Origin: Myxococcales bacterium
Lineage (GTDB): Bacteria; Myxococcota_A; UBA9160; UBA4427
DNA: 64,000 bases
Direction of reading: 5' to 3'
Assembly (NCBI GenBank): GCA_014240165.1
Contig: JAAZXM010000002.1
Coordinates: 17,841 to 81,840, forward strand
Of the stretch, positions 49,402 to 58,557 are shown in pieces. Numbering within the stretch: position 1 is the stretch's first letter; each line of letters begins with the position of its first letter. The position numbers and the translations under genes were made by a program. Below the pieces are notes generated by a model that was not told the origin of the DNA, ran no database searches, and was given only the letters and a program-made list of their open reading frames with translations.

Positions 49402-49962
49402 TTGACCCGAAACGATCCCCGCCGCCAACAACTCCTCGACCTCATTCTCGATGTTTCGTTCGAGCGCCGGGAGGTGACCCTGGCCAGCGGGCGCAAGAGC
49501 AATTTCTACCTCGACCTGCGCCAGACCCTGATGCGCCCCCAGGGCGTGAAACTCGCGGGTGAATTGGCCCTGGAAGCCCTTCTGGATGGCCCGCCCGTGG
49601 CGGCGGTGGGCGGCATGGCGGTGGGCGCGGTGCCCTTTGTTTCGGCGGTGCTCGGCGCAGCAGCGGGGGACGAGCGCGCTGCGGATCTTCTGGGCTTCTT
49701 CGTTCGCAAGGAAAAGAAGAAGCACGGCTTGGGCCGCCAGTTGGAAGGGGGCTTCGAGCCCGGGCAGACCGTGGCTTTGCTCGAAGACACGACCACCACG
49801 GGCGGTTCGACCCTGGAAGCCCTGGATATCGTGGAAGCGGCGGGCGGCAAGGTGGCCCGCGTGCTCTGCTTGGTGGATCGCGGCGAAGGCGCCGCGGAGG
49901 CCTTCGCCGAGCGCGGTGTCAATCTCGAAGCCGTTTTCGGGCGAGAGGATCTCGGGGTCTAG
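49402..49962 (+). CDS. pyrE: orotate phosphoribosyltransferase
   Basis: 186 residues from a TTG; an ATG further up (49333) lies inside the previous gene and is less likely. The PRPP motif E-D-T-T-T-T-G-G-S-T near 134-143 is present, and the flexible loop basic residues are in V-R-K-E-K-K-K-H-G. Together with K-S-N-F-Y-L-D-L-R-Q this identifies PyrE. It makes OMP from orotate for pyrF nearby. It is preceded closely by the acyl-CoA dehydrogenase gene and is convergent with the chromate transporter. Confidence 0.95.
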   Translation: MTRNDPRRQQLLDLILDVSFERREVTLASGRKSNFYLDLRQTLMRPQGVKLAGELALEALLDGPPVAAVGGMAVGAVPFVSAVLGAAAGDERAADLLGFFVRKEKKKHGLGRQLEGGFEPGQTVALLEDTTTTGGSTLEALDIVEAAGGKVARVLCLVDRGEGAAEAFAERGVNLEAVFGREDLGV

Positions 49963-50078
49963 GCAGCCCCTTCGGTGCCGGGAACGCATCCAATAAAAAT
50001 TGATCACCGCGGGATGCGACTCTTCTCATCCCTCCATCACGCCACCCCGACTGTTGTGGGGCAAGGCCTGACGTTGGT

Positions 50079-51305
50079 CTAGTAGAGGATCAGACCGAGA
50101 ACGCCAGCGGCCGGAATGATCCAGGCCACCTCGATGCGGAAGCGGACCAAGGCGATGAGGGCGCCGGCCAGGATCAAGAGAGTGGCCCAATGCCACTGCG
50201 CACTCTGAGCGACCACGAAAGCGGCGGAGACGATCAGGCCCAAGACCGCTGCACGAATACCCCGCAGCGCGTTTCGGATGCCGGGTGAGTGGTTGACCTT
50301 GTCGAGGACCCTTGAAGCAGTCAGCATGAGCAGGGCCGGGGGAAAGAAGATGGCGAAGGTAGCGACGAAGGCCCCCAGGAGACCATGCACCTTATAGCCA
50401 ATGAAGGTTGCGCTGATGAGAATCGGTCCGGGGGTGATCTGGCCGAGGGCAATCGCGCTGGCAAACTCGCTCTGCGAAACCCATTGCAGTCCGTCGACGA
50501 CGATTTCCTGGATCAGGGGAATGAAGACGAAGCCTCCGCCGAAGAGCATCAGGCTCATGCCCGAGAACGTGACGAAGAGCTCGGCCGCGGGATGACGCGT
50601 CAGGCCCGGCATCGGGATGAGAAAGAGGGCAAGAAAAGCCAGCAGCAACAGGGCCGCCCCCCCCCACGCCCAGCCCATCTCCGCCTGGGCAGGTGAACCG
50701 GCCCGCTGGGAGTTTATCGAGGCTTCGTCGCCCGGTTGCGATCCAGTGAAGAGCCCCCATCCGAGGAGGCCGGCCGCAACCACGATGCCCACGGTCAGGT
50801 AGAAACCGCCAAGCGTGATCATCAGGACCCCCGAGACGCCGGCGATGCAGATCTCAGCCGTTCCCCCCAGAGCATTCTTTCGCATCCCCCAGGCTGCGTT
50901 CAGGATGATCGCCGCCACGGCAGGAACGAAGCCCGAGAGCGCCTTATCGACCACCGGAAGCTTGCCCCATTCCAGATAGGCCATTGTGAGGCCCACCAGG
51001 AGGATGAATGAGGGGAGGATCACCGCGAAGGCGCAGACAAGAGCACCGAGTCCCCCGCGGAGCCTGTATCCCACATACGCAACCACATTGATGGCCACCG
51101 GGCCCGGCAGGATGGTGGCCAGGGAGATGCCATCGATCATTTCTTCGGCCCGAAGCAGTTTCCGGCGCTCAACGACGATGTTCTGGACGACGGAGATCAG
51201 CGCCATGAAGCCGCCGAAAGCGGTTGCGCCGATTCGCAGGAAAGTCCACGCAAGAAAAAGCAGGGAAACCCTCTCCTGCTGGGAATCGAGATCGAGATCT
51301 TTCAC
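50079..51305 (-). CDS. chrA: chromate transporter (long-chain ChrA)
   Basis: 408 residues, the two-domain CHR type. Both halves start with the family pattern (F-G-G-F-M-A-L near 32; F-G-G-G-F-V-F-I-P-L-I near 254), each with G-Q/L-P-G-P (A-T-I-L-P-G-P-V-A; G-Q-I-T-P-G-P). About ten membrane spans are visible. ChrA removes chromate by an ion-driven exchange. No chrB regulator or reductase is adjacent, so the role may be general anion export. It follows the sulfotransferase gene on the same strand after 33 bp. Confidence 0.95.
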   Translation of the reverse strand: MKDLDLDSQQERVSLLFLAWTFLRIGATAFGGFMALISVVQNIVVERRKLLRAEEMIDGISLATILPGPVAINVVAYVGYRLRGGLGALVCAFAVILPSFILLVGLTMAYLEWGKLPVVDKALSGFVPAVAAIILNAAWGMRKNALGGTAEICIAGVSGVLMITLGGFYLTVGIVVAAGLLGWGLFTGSQPGDEASINSQRAGSPAQAEMGWAWGGAALLLLAFLALFLIPMPGLTRHPAAELFVTFSGMSLMLFGGGFVFIPLIQEIVVDGLQWVSQSEFASAIALGQITPGPILISATFIGYKVHGLLGAFVATFAIFFPPALLMLTASRVLDKVNHSPGIRNALRGIRAAVLGLIVSAAFVVAQSAQWHWATLLILAGALIALVRFRIEVAWIIPAAGVLGLILY

Positions 51306-51338
51306 CCTTTATTCCCGTCAGGATTGGTTCGCGGCTGG

Positions 51339-52340
51339 TCAGGAGAAGCGAACCCGGATCGACTCCATCAGGTTTTCCTGTGGTCTCCGAAGCTTCAGGT
51401 CCACCGGGTCCGTCATTTTGAGTGCGCTCGCCCTCAGTCTCTTGTTTTCAGCGTCGAGCGCCGCAATGGTTGGGGAGTCTATCGAAATTTCTTTTCCGCG
51501 CTTAACGAAGTAGCGGGGGTAATTCAATTCGTCGAGCGAATTGCCCGCGACTGTTTCGAAAAGTCCGATCTCCTCGCGGCTGGCTTCCTTCAGAAATTTC
51601 CGGGAGTTCGTGTCATCCACGGGCTGGACAACATTGGCCCATAGGCCGGTCACCGCGGTGCGCTCAGCTTCTTTCGACCGATGAAAGTCCATCATCTCCG
51701 GCCGGTATTCGGCGCCGAGGAAAGTGCAGAGGCGCCGGAGCGTGGCTTCGGGATGTTCCGTGAGTTCCTCGTAGCTGATCGCGATGAATTGATGAGGCCG
51801 GACGCGGCCGCGCAGGGTGAGGGATAGCTGTTGCGCTTCGTCCCACGCCTTGCCCAGGTGGTAGAAGGTTTTGTCTCCGATCAATGCCTTGCGAAATGAC
51901 AGCGCGACGTCGCGGCCATCGCGATGCAGGTAGATGAACCGGGCGCTTTCACCGAAATATCTTTCGATCTCGGATAGGTAGTGGATATTGGCCATGCTCT
52001 TGCACATCCAATCATCCGCCCCCCAGGCCTGGGCGAGGCTGTCATGGACGGCGCCATAGACCGCCACAAGTGAGCGTTCTCGACATCGGGTTGCGATCTC
52101 TCGCCGACTCAGGGTGAGTGCTTCCCAGCAAACCGGGTTGGTTTCTACCAATCGGCAAACATCCTCGAGGAGCTGTTCAAAGTTTTCGTCCACCTCGAGG
52201 TCCCCGTAGTCGGCCTCGAAGGGGCCGAGACGCTCAAGGATATGCGGGGGGTGAGGCGCGGCGATGGTCGGAAGCTGATTTAACATCAAGCGGAGAAGGT
52301 TCGATCCGCTGCGCTGCATTCCGATCATAAAAACGGGCAT
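51339..52340 (-). CDS. sulfotransferase-family protein
   Basis: 333 residues. The 5'-phosphosulfate loop is G-M-Q-R-S-G-S-N at 7-14, and the 3'-phosphate site is F-I-Y-L-H-R-D-G-R-D-V near 140-150. These are the PAPS-binding motifs of the sulfotransferase family. The acceptor could be a sugar, lipid or small molecule and cannot be read. A C-terminal helix precedes a short tail. It lies just upstream of chrA on the minus strand, and a 350-bp gap separates it from the DUF385 gene. Confidence 0.92.
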   Translation of the reverse strand: MPVFMIGMQRSGSNLLRLMLNQLPTIAAPHPPHILERLGPFEADYGDLEVDENFEQLLEDVCRLVETNPVCWEALTLSRREIATRCRERSLVAVYGAVHDSLAQAWGADDWMCKSMANIHYLSEIERYFGESARFIYLHRDGRDVALSFRKALIGDKTFYHLGKAWDEAQQLSLTLRGRVRPHQFIAISYEELTEHPEATLRRLCTFLGAEYRPEMMDFHRSKEAERTAVTGLWANVVQPVDDTNSRKFLKEASREEIGLFETVAGNSLDELNYPRYFVKRGKEISIDSPTIAALDAENKRLRASALKMTDPVDLKLRRPQENLMESIRVRFS

Positions 52341-52695
52341 GGACTGGGCTCCTGGGTGGTCGCAATCGTCGTGGTCGTCGTGATGGAATGACCGTCGTGG
52401 TCATCAGACGAAGGCATTGTGACGAGGCAGGGAGATATCTATCTTGATGGCTACAATTTTGGCCGAGAGCAATTCCCTTGCCTGCCTCTCTGTACTTGAG
52501 TCGGAGTGGGGGAGCGCTTTGGACCGAGATTCTTTCGGCGAAGGCAGGACGCGTCCTCTCCGGGTGCCAATTCCGACCCCGGGGCGGAGCCCTGGAGTGG
52601 GCCCGGAGACGGGAAAGGGAAGCAGCGCGGCTTCGAGGCCAACACGCTGTGGTTCTTGAAGCGGGCTTTGGGCGGGTGGAACCAGGAGACGATTG
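52341..52695. other. 355-bp intergenic region
   Basis: A divergent gap. The first 60 bp hold an imperfect GTCGTGGTC short repeat. Open frames here are short and shift between strands with no family. Nothing else was recognised. The minus-strand sulfotransferase gene and the plus-strand DUF385 gene must both be expressed from here, but no promoter pair stood out. Confidence 0.45.
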
Positions 52696-53124
52696 GTGGC
52701 GGTCATCGAATGGGTTGCGATTTCGCTGGGAGTTTACGTGGCTATCGTCATTGCCTTCGAGACCCTCGTCATGGTCATGGGTGCAAGGCAGGCGGCCCGG
52801 GGCCTTGAGCCCGGTGAAGATTGGCTCGCCATCGCCACATCGGATGCCAACGGAAGCAGGGAAACCATCGTCGCGGGGGTGGAGAGCGACGGGCAACTCT
52901 ACATATCGGCGAATCATTGGCTTCGCGGGTGGCATCGCCGGGCGCTCGAGAATCCGGATATCCACGTCACTCGCGACGGGACGCGACTCCCCTATCGGGC
53001 CACCGCTGTTTCCGGAGCGGAACGCGAGCGAATCCTCCGCGACTACCCGCTCCCCTGGGCGATTCGCTTCCTGACCGGGTTTCCGCCGAGGTTATTTCTC
53101 CGGCTGGATGCTCGCCCAGGCTAA
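52696..53124 (+). CDS. DUF385 / F420-type nitroreductase-like protein
   Basis: 142 residues from a GTG with AGGAG 7 bases upstream (a TTG at 52693 is the alternative). An N-terminal membrane helix (about 4-30) is followed by a split-barrel domain: D-G-Q-L-Y-I-S-A-N-H-W-L-R-G-W-H-R-R-A-L-E-N-P-x-I. This matches the deazaflavin-dependent nitroreductase (Ddn-like) group DUF385, of the PPOX split-barrel superfamily. With cofG/cofH in the window, F420 use is plausible. The substrate is unknown. It precedes the carotenoid oxygenase by 128 bp. Confidence 0.75.
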   Translation: MAVIEWVAISLGVYVAIVIAFETLVMVMGARQAARGLEPGEDWLAIATSDANGSRETIVAGVESDGQLYISANHWLRGWHRRALENPDIHVTRDGTRLPYRATAVSGAERERILRDYPLPWAIRFLTGFPPRLFLRLDARPG

Positions 53125-53252
53125 GCTTTTCGGAATCGACTCTGCTCCCGGGTCCGTGGTAGAGTTGGGTGCACGCGGCCCGGCGCCTGCCCGTTCACCC
53201 CAAGCGGCTGAACGCCCACCCCCCAGACACCAGAAACAATAAGGAAAAATAC

Positions 53253-54686
53253 ATGGCCAACCCCAACCCGACGAATGCAAGCGTGACTCTCGACCCTCGC
53301 GGCCAGGGACCCGATGTTCCCTGGCACCTCAAGGAAAGTCGGGCTCCGGTTTTTGATGAAGTCACGGTCCTCAGCGACCAGCTCGAGGTGAAGGGCTCGA
53401 TTCCCCCCGAACTCAACGGCCGCTACATCCGCAACACGGCCAACCCCCAGACCGGCTGGACCGAACACTGGTTCATTGGCGATGGCATGTTGCACGGGAT
53501 CGAACTCCAAAACGGCAAGGCCACCTGGTATCGCAATCGTTATGTGCGTACGCCGCAATACGACAATCCTGGCGTGGATCGCCTGGAATTGGCGCTCGAC
53601 AAGGAAACCTTCACCTTCGATCATTCGGTTTCGGCCGCCAATACTCATATCGTTGGTCACGGCGGACGGATTCTGGCTTTGGAGGAGGGCTCCTTCCCCT
53701 ACGAGGTCACGCCGGATCTCGCCACAGTGGGACCCCATACCTTTGACGGTGTTCTCACCGGCCCCTTTACCGCGCATCCGAAATTCTGTCCCGACACGGG
53801 CGAAATGCTGGGCTTCGGTTATGCCCAGGTCGAGCCCTACCTGACCTATTACCGGGTTTCGAAGAGCGGAGAAATGGTACAGCGCACGCCCATCTCCGTA
53901 ACGGGGCCCACCATGATGCACGATATGGCGGCCACCCGTGATCACGCGATCTTCATGGATCTGCCCGCCATCTTCGATTTTGAGTTGGCCATGAAGGGCG
54001 GGATGCCGATCCGCTGGAGCGACGATTACCCTGCCCGCTTTGGTGTTATGCCGCGTGAAGGGGCCGATGCCGATGTGCAGTGGTTCGACGTGAAGCCTGG
54101 CTATTGCTTCCATACGCTCAACGCCGTCGACGAAGGCGACGAAACCGTGGTCTACGGCATGCGGGTGCCCGAGATCTGGCGCGACTCCTCGGCGATGGAA
54201 ATGAACGAAACACCCGACCCCGAATCGAGTCCTCGGCTGCATGAATGGCGCTTCAACCGGGCCACCGGCGCGGTGTCCGAGCGCTACCTCGACGACGAAT
54301 CGGGCGAGTTCCCCCGCATTCCCGCTAGCAAGCAGGGCCATGATTTCCGTTACGGTTATTCGCTGGGGATCACGGGTGCGGGCAATGACACATCGGGTAT
54401 GGGCGGCGCGGTATTCAAATATGACCTGGCCAATGGGGCCTCCAAGGAAATTCATGCCTTCCCGGCGGGCCATGAGCCGGGCGAGTCGGTCTTTGTTCCC
54501 GCAGAAAATGGGACCAGCGAGGACGACGGTTATTTGATGACCTACGTGTGGAAGCCCGAAACCGACACCAGCTATCTGGTGATCCTCGATGCCTCCAACA
54601 TCAAGGCCGATCCCATCGCTGAGATTCACATCCCGCGGCGGGTGGTATCCGGCTTCCACAGCAGCTGGGTCCCCGATAACCGCTGA
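53253..54686 (+). CDS. carotenoid cleavage dioxygenase family
   Basis: 477 residues. AAGGA precedes the ATG. Seven-bladed propeller oxygenases bind Fe2+ with four His; all are visible: T-A-H-P-K near 173, M-M-H-D near 227, C-F-H-T-L near 287, and G-F-H-S-S near 471. The N-terminus G-S-I-P-P-E-L-N-G-R-Y is also typical. It would cleave a carotenoid, apocarotenoid or lignin-related stilbene with O2. No carotenoid synthesis gene is in the window, so a scavenging role is likely. A secreted protein of unknown function follows. Confidence 0.92.
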   Translation: MANPNPTNASVTLDPRGQGPDVPWHLKESRAPVFDEVTVLSDQLEVKGSIPPELNGRYIRNTANPQTGWTEHWFIGDGMLHGIELQNGKATWYRNRYVRTPQYDNPGVDRLELALDKETFTFDHSVSAANTHIVGHGGRILALEEGSFPYEVTPDLATVGPHTFDGVLTGPFTAHPKFCPDTGEMLGFGYAQVEPYLTYYRVSKSGEMVQRTPISVTGPTMMHDMAATRDHAIFMDLPAIFDFELAMKGGMPIRWSDDYPARFGVMPREGADADVQWFDVKPGYCFHTLNAVDEGDETVVYGMRVPEIWRDSSAMEMNETPDPESSPRLHEWRFNRATGAVSERYLDDESGEFPRIPASKQGHDFRYGYSLGITGAGNDTSGMGGAVFKYDLANGASKEIHAFPAGHEPGESVFVPAENGTSEDDGYLMTYVWKPETDTSYLVILDASNIKADPIAEIHIPRRVVSGFHSSWVPDNR

Positions 54687-54789
54687 GCCGGTGGCGGGCC
54701 GGGGTGCGTGACAGGTTTGTGCGGCGCAGTTGTTTGCGTCCCGGGCTTGCGCGCGCGATGAAAACGAAAAACCGAAGGTTGATCACGCA

Positions 54790-55707
54790 ATGAGCAGAAC
54801 CCAGATGGAGTTCATCGAAAGCCCGCACCGCGGGCCCCTGCGGCAAGCCTGTGGCTGTTGGCTCGCGCTTTTGGCGGCGCTTTTCGTGTCCATCGCGGCG
54901 CCTGCTTTCGCGGACGATGACGGCCGCCCGGAAAAGCCACTCTGCGGCCCCATGCCAACGGAGTTCGTTCTGACCACGGATCTAGGCACGCGCTCCGTCG
55001 TTACCCTGGACGAGATCGTTCCCGAGTCGCTGCAGGGGATGATCCGAACGGATCGGGACTCGCTGACGGGGATCTGGATCTCGGATCTCGACTTGTGGAC
55101 CCCGGCCAGCAGTGCTGCCTGCGAAAAGCCCAAGGCAAGTGATTGCCCGGCGGGCGCATTGGAAGGAGCCTGCCCCGAGCGCCCGGCGACCGAGAATGCC
55201 TATTCGTGCACGGCCTCACCCACCTGGGTCAACAACACCTTTGCACTCTATGAACTCGAAACGGGTTCGCTCTACGCACTCAATCTCTGGCGGGTTTGGC
55301 TTCAGGCCTCGTATCCCGACGTGGAAGCCCTTCGTGCTCTCCGGCCGCCGGTGGACTACGGGGGCTATTCCTTGGAAAACGGCGTCAGGAACCTGGACAA
55401 TAAGGTCTACATGATTTCATCCATGGGCGAGTTCGAAACCCAGGGGACCGGGGGTCAAGGGCTCTCGATCCAGCTCGGAAACAAGATCTCAATGGCGGGA
55501 GAGGTCTATCGATCCAACGTGGGCCCCGTGATTATCAGTGAATCGCGCACATCCACGGCGGCATCGCTCATCTATCACCCGACCTCCCCCAATCAAGCTG
55601 TCTGGAAGGTCAATTTGCGGCGAGTCAAAAAATGCGTCACCGCGGAGACTTTCGAGCAGCAGATCTTTCCTCCCCGCAAGAAGATCCGCCTCAAGGGCCG
55701 ACGCTGA
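54790..55707 (+). CDS. secreted protein, unknown
   Basis: 305 residues. A signal peptide (hydrophobic 22-40, end A-P-A-F-A) is followed by a Cys-containing mature protein (pairs at E-K-P-L-C-G, S-A-A-C-E-K, S-D-C-P-A, G-A-C-P-E, Y-S-C-T-A). The spacing suggests disulfides in the periplasm or outside the cell. Later come repeated Tyr/Gly-rich strands and a basic C-terminus (R-R-V-K-K ... R-K-K-I-R-L-K-G-R-R). No family was recognised. The carotenoid oxygenase gene upstream is 103 bp away on the same strand, so they may be co-expressed. Confidence 0.65.
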   Translation: MSRTQMEFIESPHRGPLRQACGCWLALLAALFVSIAAPAFADDDGRPEKPLCGPMPTEFVLTTDLGTRSVVTLDEIVPESLQGMIRTDRDSLTGIWISDLDLWTPASSAACEKPKASDCPAGALEGACPERPATENAYSCTASPTWVNNTFALYELETGSLYALNLWRVWLQASYPDVEALRALRPPVDYGGYSLENGVRNLDNKVYMISSMGEFETQGTGGQGLSIQLGNKISMAGEVYRSNVGPVIISESRTSTAASLIYHPTSPNQAVWKVNLRRVKKCVTAETFEQQIFPPRKKIRLKGRR

Positions 55708-55793
55708 GGCTGCCCCGGGACGCTGCGCTTCATTCCTCGCCCGGCGTGTAGCGGTCGACCCCGAGAGTGGGACGGCGCAATTGGGAAAATCCA

Positions 55794-56255
55794 ATGTTGC
55801 AGATACCGGCGAGCGGAAGATGTCAATGTGGCGAATGCCGCTACACCGTGAGCGCGCCTGCCTACGTCGCGTACGCGTGTCATTGCACTGAGTGCCAAAG
55901 GCTTTCTTCGAGCGCGTTCGCTTCCCTGATGCACGTTCCCTCGGAGAGTGTCGAGTTGACCGGCGGCTCGCCCGCAACCCGGGAGCGCACGGCGGATTCG
56001 GGCAACGTGCTGGAGACCTGGTTTTGCCCTTCGTGCGGCTCCACTCTTTTCGCCCGGAACTCGTCCCGGCCTCGGGTTCGCACGATTCATATCGGCACTC
56101 TCGAGCACGCCGAGCGCGTCGAGATCGAAGCCCATATCTGGGTGAAGCGAAAGCTGCCTTGGGTGGTGATTCCCAAGGCGCATCGTGTTTTCGAAGGCGC
56201 TGGCGACTGGTCTGAAGATTACGCCGATGACCCGTCTCGATATTGCCCGTCGTGA
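55794..56255 (+). CDS. GFA/CENP-V family zinc protein
   Basis: 153 residues. Zinc cysteines in C-Q-C-G-E-C-R-Y near 10-16, C-H-C-T-E-C-Q-R near 28-35, and C-P-S-C-G-S near 80-84 give the GFA pattern. The family includes glutathione-dependent formaldehyde-activating enzyme (Gfa), but most members have unproven functions. The ATG at the start of the domain was chosen over an upstream one. Confidence 0.9.
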   Translation: MLQIPASGRCQCGECRYTVSAPAYVAYACHCTECQRLSSSAFASLMHVPSESVELTGGSPATRERTADSGNVLETWFCPSCGSTLFARNSSRPRVRTIHIGTLEHAERVEIEAHIWVKRKLPWVVIPKAHRVFEGAGDWSEDYADDPSRYCPS

Positions 56256-56347
56256 TGCCGTTGTTCGGACTGCAGTCGGGCCGGGCTGGGCGGCGATAGA
56301 ATCGGGCCGGCGCATACTCAATCGAGGGCGGGTCCGGGAGATCTGCG

Positions 56348-57070
56348 ATGGATGAGACGACGAAAAAAACTGACCTGGCCGTGGGGTTTCCCGTGCCGGG
56401 CTGGAAAGGCTCGTCTCTGCCTCGGCGTACCGGCATGGAAGGGCAGTATTGCCGTCTTGAAGTCCTCGATCCGGATCGCCATGCGCTTGAACTGTACGAA
56501 GCCTATGCCGCGGATACGGAAGATCGGGTCTGGGTTTACCTTTCCGACGGTCCATTCGACGACTTCGCGTCTTTCAAGGCCTGGCTGGAGGCCAGCGCCA
56601 AAGGAGACGATCCCCTCTTTTACGCCATCATCGACGCATCAACCCACCATGCGGTGGGGGTGGCCAGTTATCTCCGGATTCAGCCCGAAGCGGGAAGTAT
56701 CGAGGTGGGAAACCTGAACTTCAGCCCCGCCCTGCAGCGCTCGCCCGCCGCCACCGAGGCCATGTTCCTCATGCTGGCCCGGGCCTTCGAGGAACTGAAC
56801 TACCGCCGCTACGAATGGAAATGCGATGCCCTGAACGCGCGTTCCCGCCGAGCGGCCGAGCGTCTGGGCTTCAGCTTCGAGGGCATCTTCCGCCAGGCGC
56901 TCATCTACAAGGGACGCAACCGTGACACCGCCTGGTATTCGCTGCTCGACCACGAATGGCCCGCCACCCAGGCTGCCTTTCGCGCCTGGTTGAGCCCCGA
57001 GAATTTCGACGAGAGCGGGGCCCAGCGTAGGCGCCTGGGTGAACTGATCCAGGAGCATCGCGCCGCCTAG
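56348..57070 (+). CDS. RimJ/RimL-type GNAT acetyltransferase
   Basis: 240 residues. R-L-E-V-L-D-P-D-R-H-A, V-G-N-L-N-F-S-P-A-L near 118, and the C-terminal N-A-R-S-R-R-A-A-E-R-L-G-F near 162-174 give a GNAT acetyltransferase of the RimJ/L type. The acetyl-CoA part is in the third motif. RimJ/L-type proteins modify protein N-termini or antibiotics and small amines; which applies here is unclear. It is convergent with the haloperoxidase-like gene, overlapping by 4 bp. Confidence 0.88.
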   Translation: MDETTKKTDLAVGFPVPGWKGSSLPRRTGMEGQYCRLEVLDPDRHALELYEAYAADTEDRVWVYLSDGPFDDFASFKAWLEASAKGDDPLFYAIIDASTHHAVGVASYLRIQPEAGSIEVGNLNFSPALQRSPAATEAMFLMLARAFEELNYRRYEWKCDALNARSRRAAERLGFSFEGIFRQALIYKGRNRDTAWYSLLDHEWPATQAAFRAWLSPENFDESGAQRRRLGELIQEHRAA

Positions 57071-58557
57071 TGGTGATCGCCCCGGGTTGCGCGGCTCGGA
57101 CGCCGCTCGGGTGCGGAGCCGTCGATGAGCGATTGCAGGTAGTCGTGGGCCATTTCTCCGAAGTCATCACAGATGGCGGTGCTGGCCTCCACCGCCGCCG
57201 GGAAATGGACGCCCGCCCAGATGCGGCTTTCCCCGCAATCCGAGGCGAACTCGGTCCACGTATCCCAGCGGAGCACGGTATCCGCCGCGGGGGTGATGCC
57301 GGGTTCGACCCGCGACGAGCCGGCGGGACGTGCGACTTCGAAGCCGAGTTGATCGCTGCCCAGGTAGCGCCGGGCGGATTCGGCATGCGCCGCGCAGAAG
57401 CAGGCCGAGGCCGAGGGGTACTCGGGGTGGTCCGCCTCTTCGAGGTAGGCCTTCCACTCACTGGCGGGCAGGTCGTCCACGGTGCCGCGCCCCACACCGC
57501 CCCAGGCCGTGACCGGGCGATCGCGGTAGAGCCGCTGGATGGCGCTGAAGGGGCGGACGGCATCGTGCCGCGCCTTTTCCTGCCAGATCACGATCCCGGC
57601 GTCGAAGGCCGCCATGTTGGTGAGGAAATCAAGATGAATGAAGTCCAGCAGGGAAAGGCCTTGAGAGAGCGCTGCAAAGACCGCCGAAAATCCGAGGGAT
57701 TCGATCTTGTTGTCGAAGACTTCCGCCTTCAGCTTTTGGATATCGTCGAGATTCGCCGAGGCGTCGAGCACCGCGTTGGCCTGGCGCCGGTAGGCTCGAC
57801 GGCGCTCGGGGTTGCTGTCCCGGGGCCGGGGTACGCGGAACGCCCGGGCGTCGGAGTAGGCGTAGGGTTCGACGTAGCGGTATTGGGGGGTCACGAATTG
57901 CTGGCTCTTATAGAGCCCGACGCCCACCCTTTGGATATCCGGCTGCCAGCGGCCGGCGCGGCGCAGCTTTTCGGGGGTGTTCACCGGCCGATAGCCGGTG
58001 TAGTCCGAGTAGGGCTGGAGATTGAAGGTTCGCCCGTCCGCGTCGCCCACCTGGTTCATGCCGTCGTTGATTCGTCCTTCGGCCACGGCGAAGCCCGCGG
58101 TGTTGCCGATGCCCGCCGGGGTCGAGAGATCCGCGGAAGCGTCGTCGGGGTCGAGGCCCGCGCCGATGAGCATCTGGCGCCATTCGGCCGCGCGCGCCGG
58201 GAGCAGACTGTTCAACACCCGATAACTCGAATAGAGCAAGGCGATATTGATGTTCTCGTTGGTGAGCGCTTCCGAGGCTGGGCGCCTGCCCAGGCGTGAA
58301 TAGACCCCCACGGCGCTGGGGTGATAGGGCGCCGTGGCGTCGAACCAGGAGTTTGTCACCAGGGTCGTGACCCGGAGCACCAGGGTGGCGTCGCCTCCGG
58401 AATTCGAGACATCGCGAAAGATGACGGGCGCCACTGCGGGGATCACCACTTCCACGGCGGCATTGCCGTTGGCCAGGTCATAGGGCTGCGCGGCCGCGGG
58501 GAGGGGCGAAAAAGAAAGAACGAGCAATACCAGGCCAAGAATCGAGAGTCGTTTCAT
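57067..58557 (-). CDS. vanadium haloperoxidase-like PAP2 protein
   Basis: 496 residues. The ATG with GGAG about 9 bases upstream begins a signal peptide (hydrophobic 6-24, end A-A-A-Q). The phosphatase/haloperoxidase core near the C-terminus has K-A-R-H-D-A-V-R-P (Lys and Arg), Y-P-S-A-S in place of the usual P-S-G-H, and S-R-I-W-A-G-V-H with Arg and His. So the vanadate or phosphate ligands are mostly kept, but the His of P-S-G-H is lost. The family includes secreted haloperoxidases and acid phosphatases. Catalysis as a haloperoxidase is doubtful. Confidence 0.82.
   Translation of the reverse strand: MKRLSILGLVLLVLSFSPLPAAAQPYDLANGNAAVEVVIPAVAPVIFRDVSNSGGDATLVLRVTTLVTNSWFDATAPYHPSAVGVYSRLGRRPASEALTNENINIALLYSSYRVLNSLLPARAAEWRQMLIGAGLDPDDASADLSTPAGIGNTAGFAVAEGRINDGMNQVGDADGRTFNLQPYSDYTGYRPVNTPEKLRRAGRWQPDIQRVGVGLYKSQQFVTPQYRYVEPYAYSDARAFRVPRPRDSNPERRRAYRRQANAVLDASANLDDIQKLKAEVFDNKIESLGFSAVFAALSQGLSLLDFIHLDFLTNMAAFDAGIVIWQEKARHDAVRPFSAIQRLYRDRPVTAWGGVGRGTVDDLPASEWKAYLEEADHPEYPSASACFCAAHAESARRYLGSDQLGFEVARPAGSSRVEPGITPAADTVLRWDTWTEFASDCGESRIWAGVHFPAAVEASTAICDDFGEMAHDYLQSLIDGSAPERRPSRATRGDHH

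Noticed and set aside
49963..50078. A terminator between pyrE and chrA
   Set aside because: The only hairpin (CCCC-N9-GGGG) has four pairs and no T-run.
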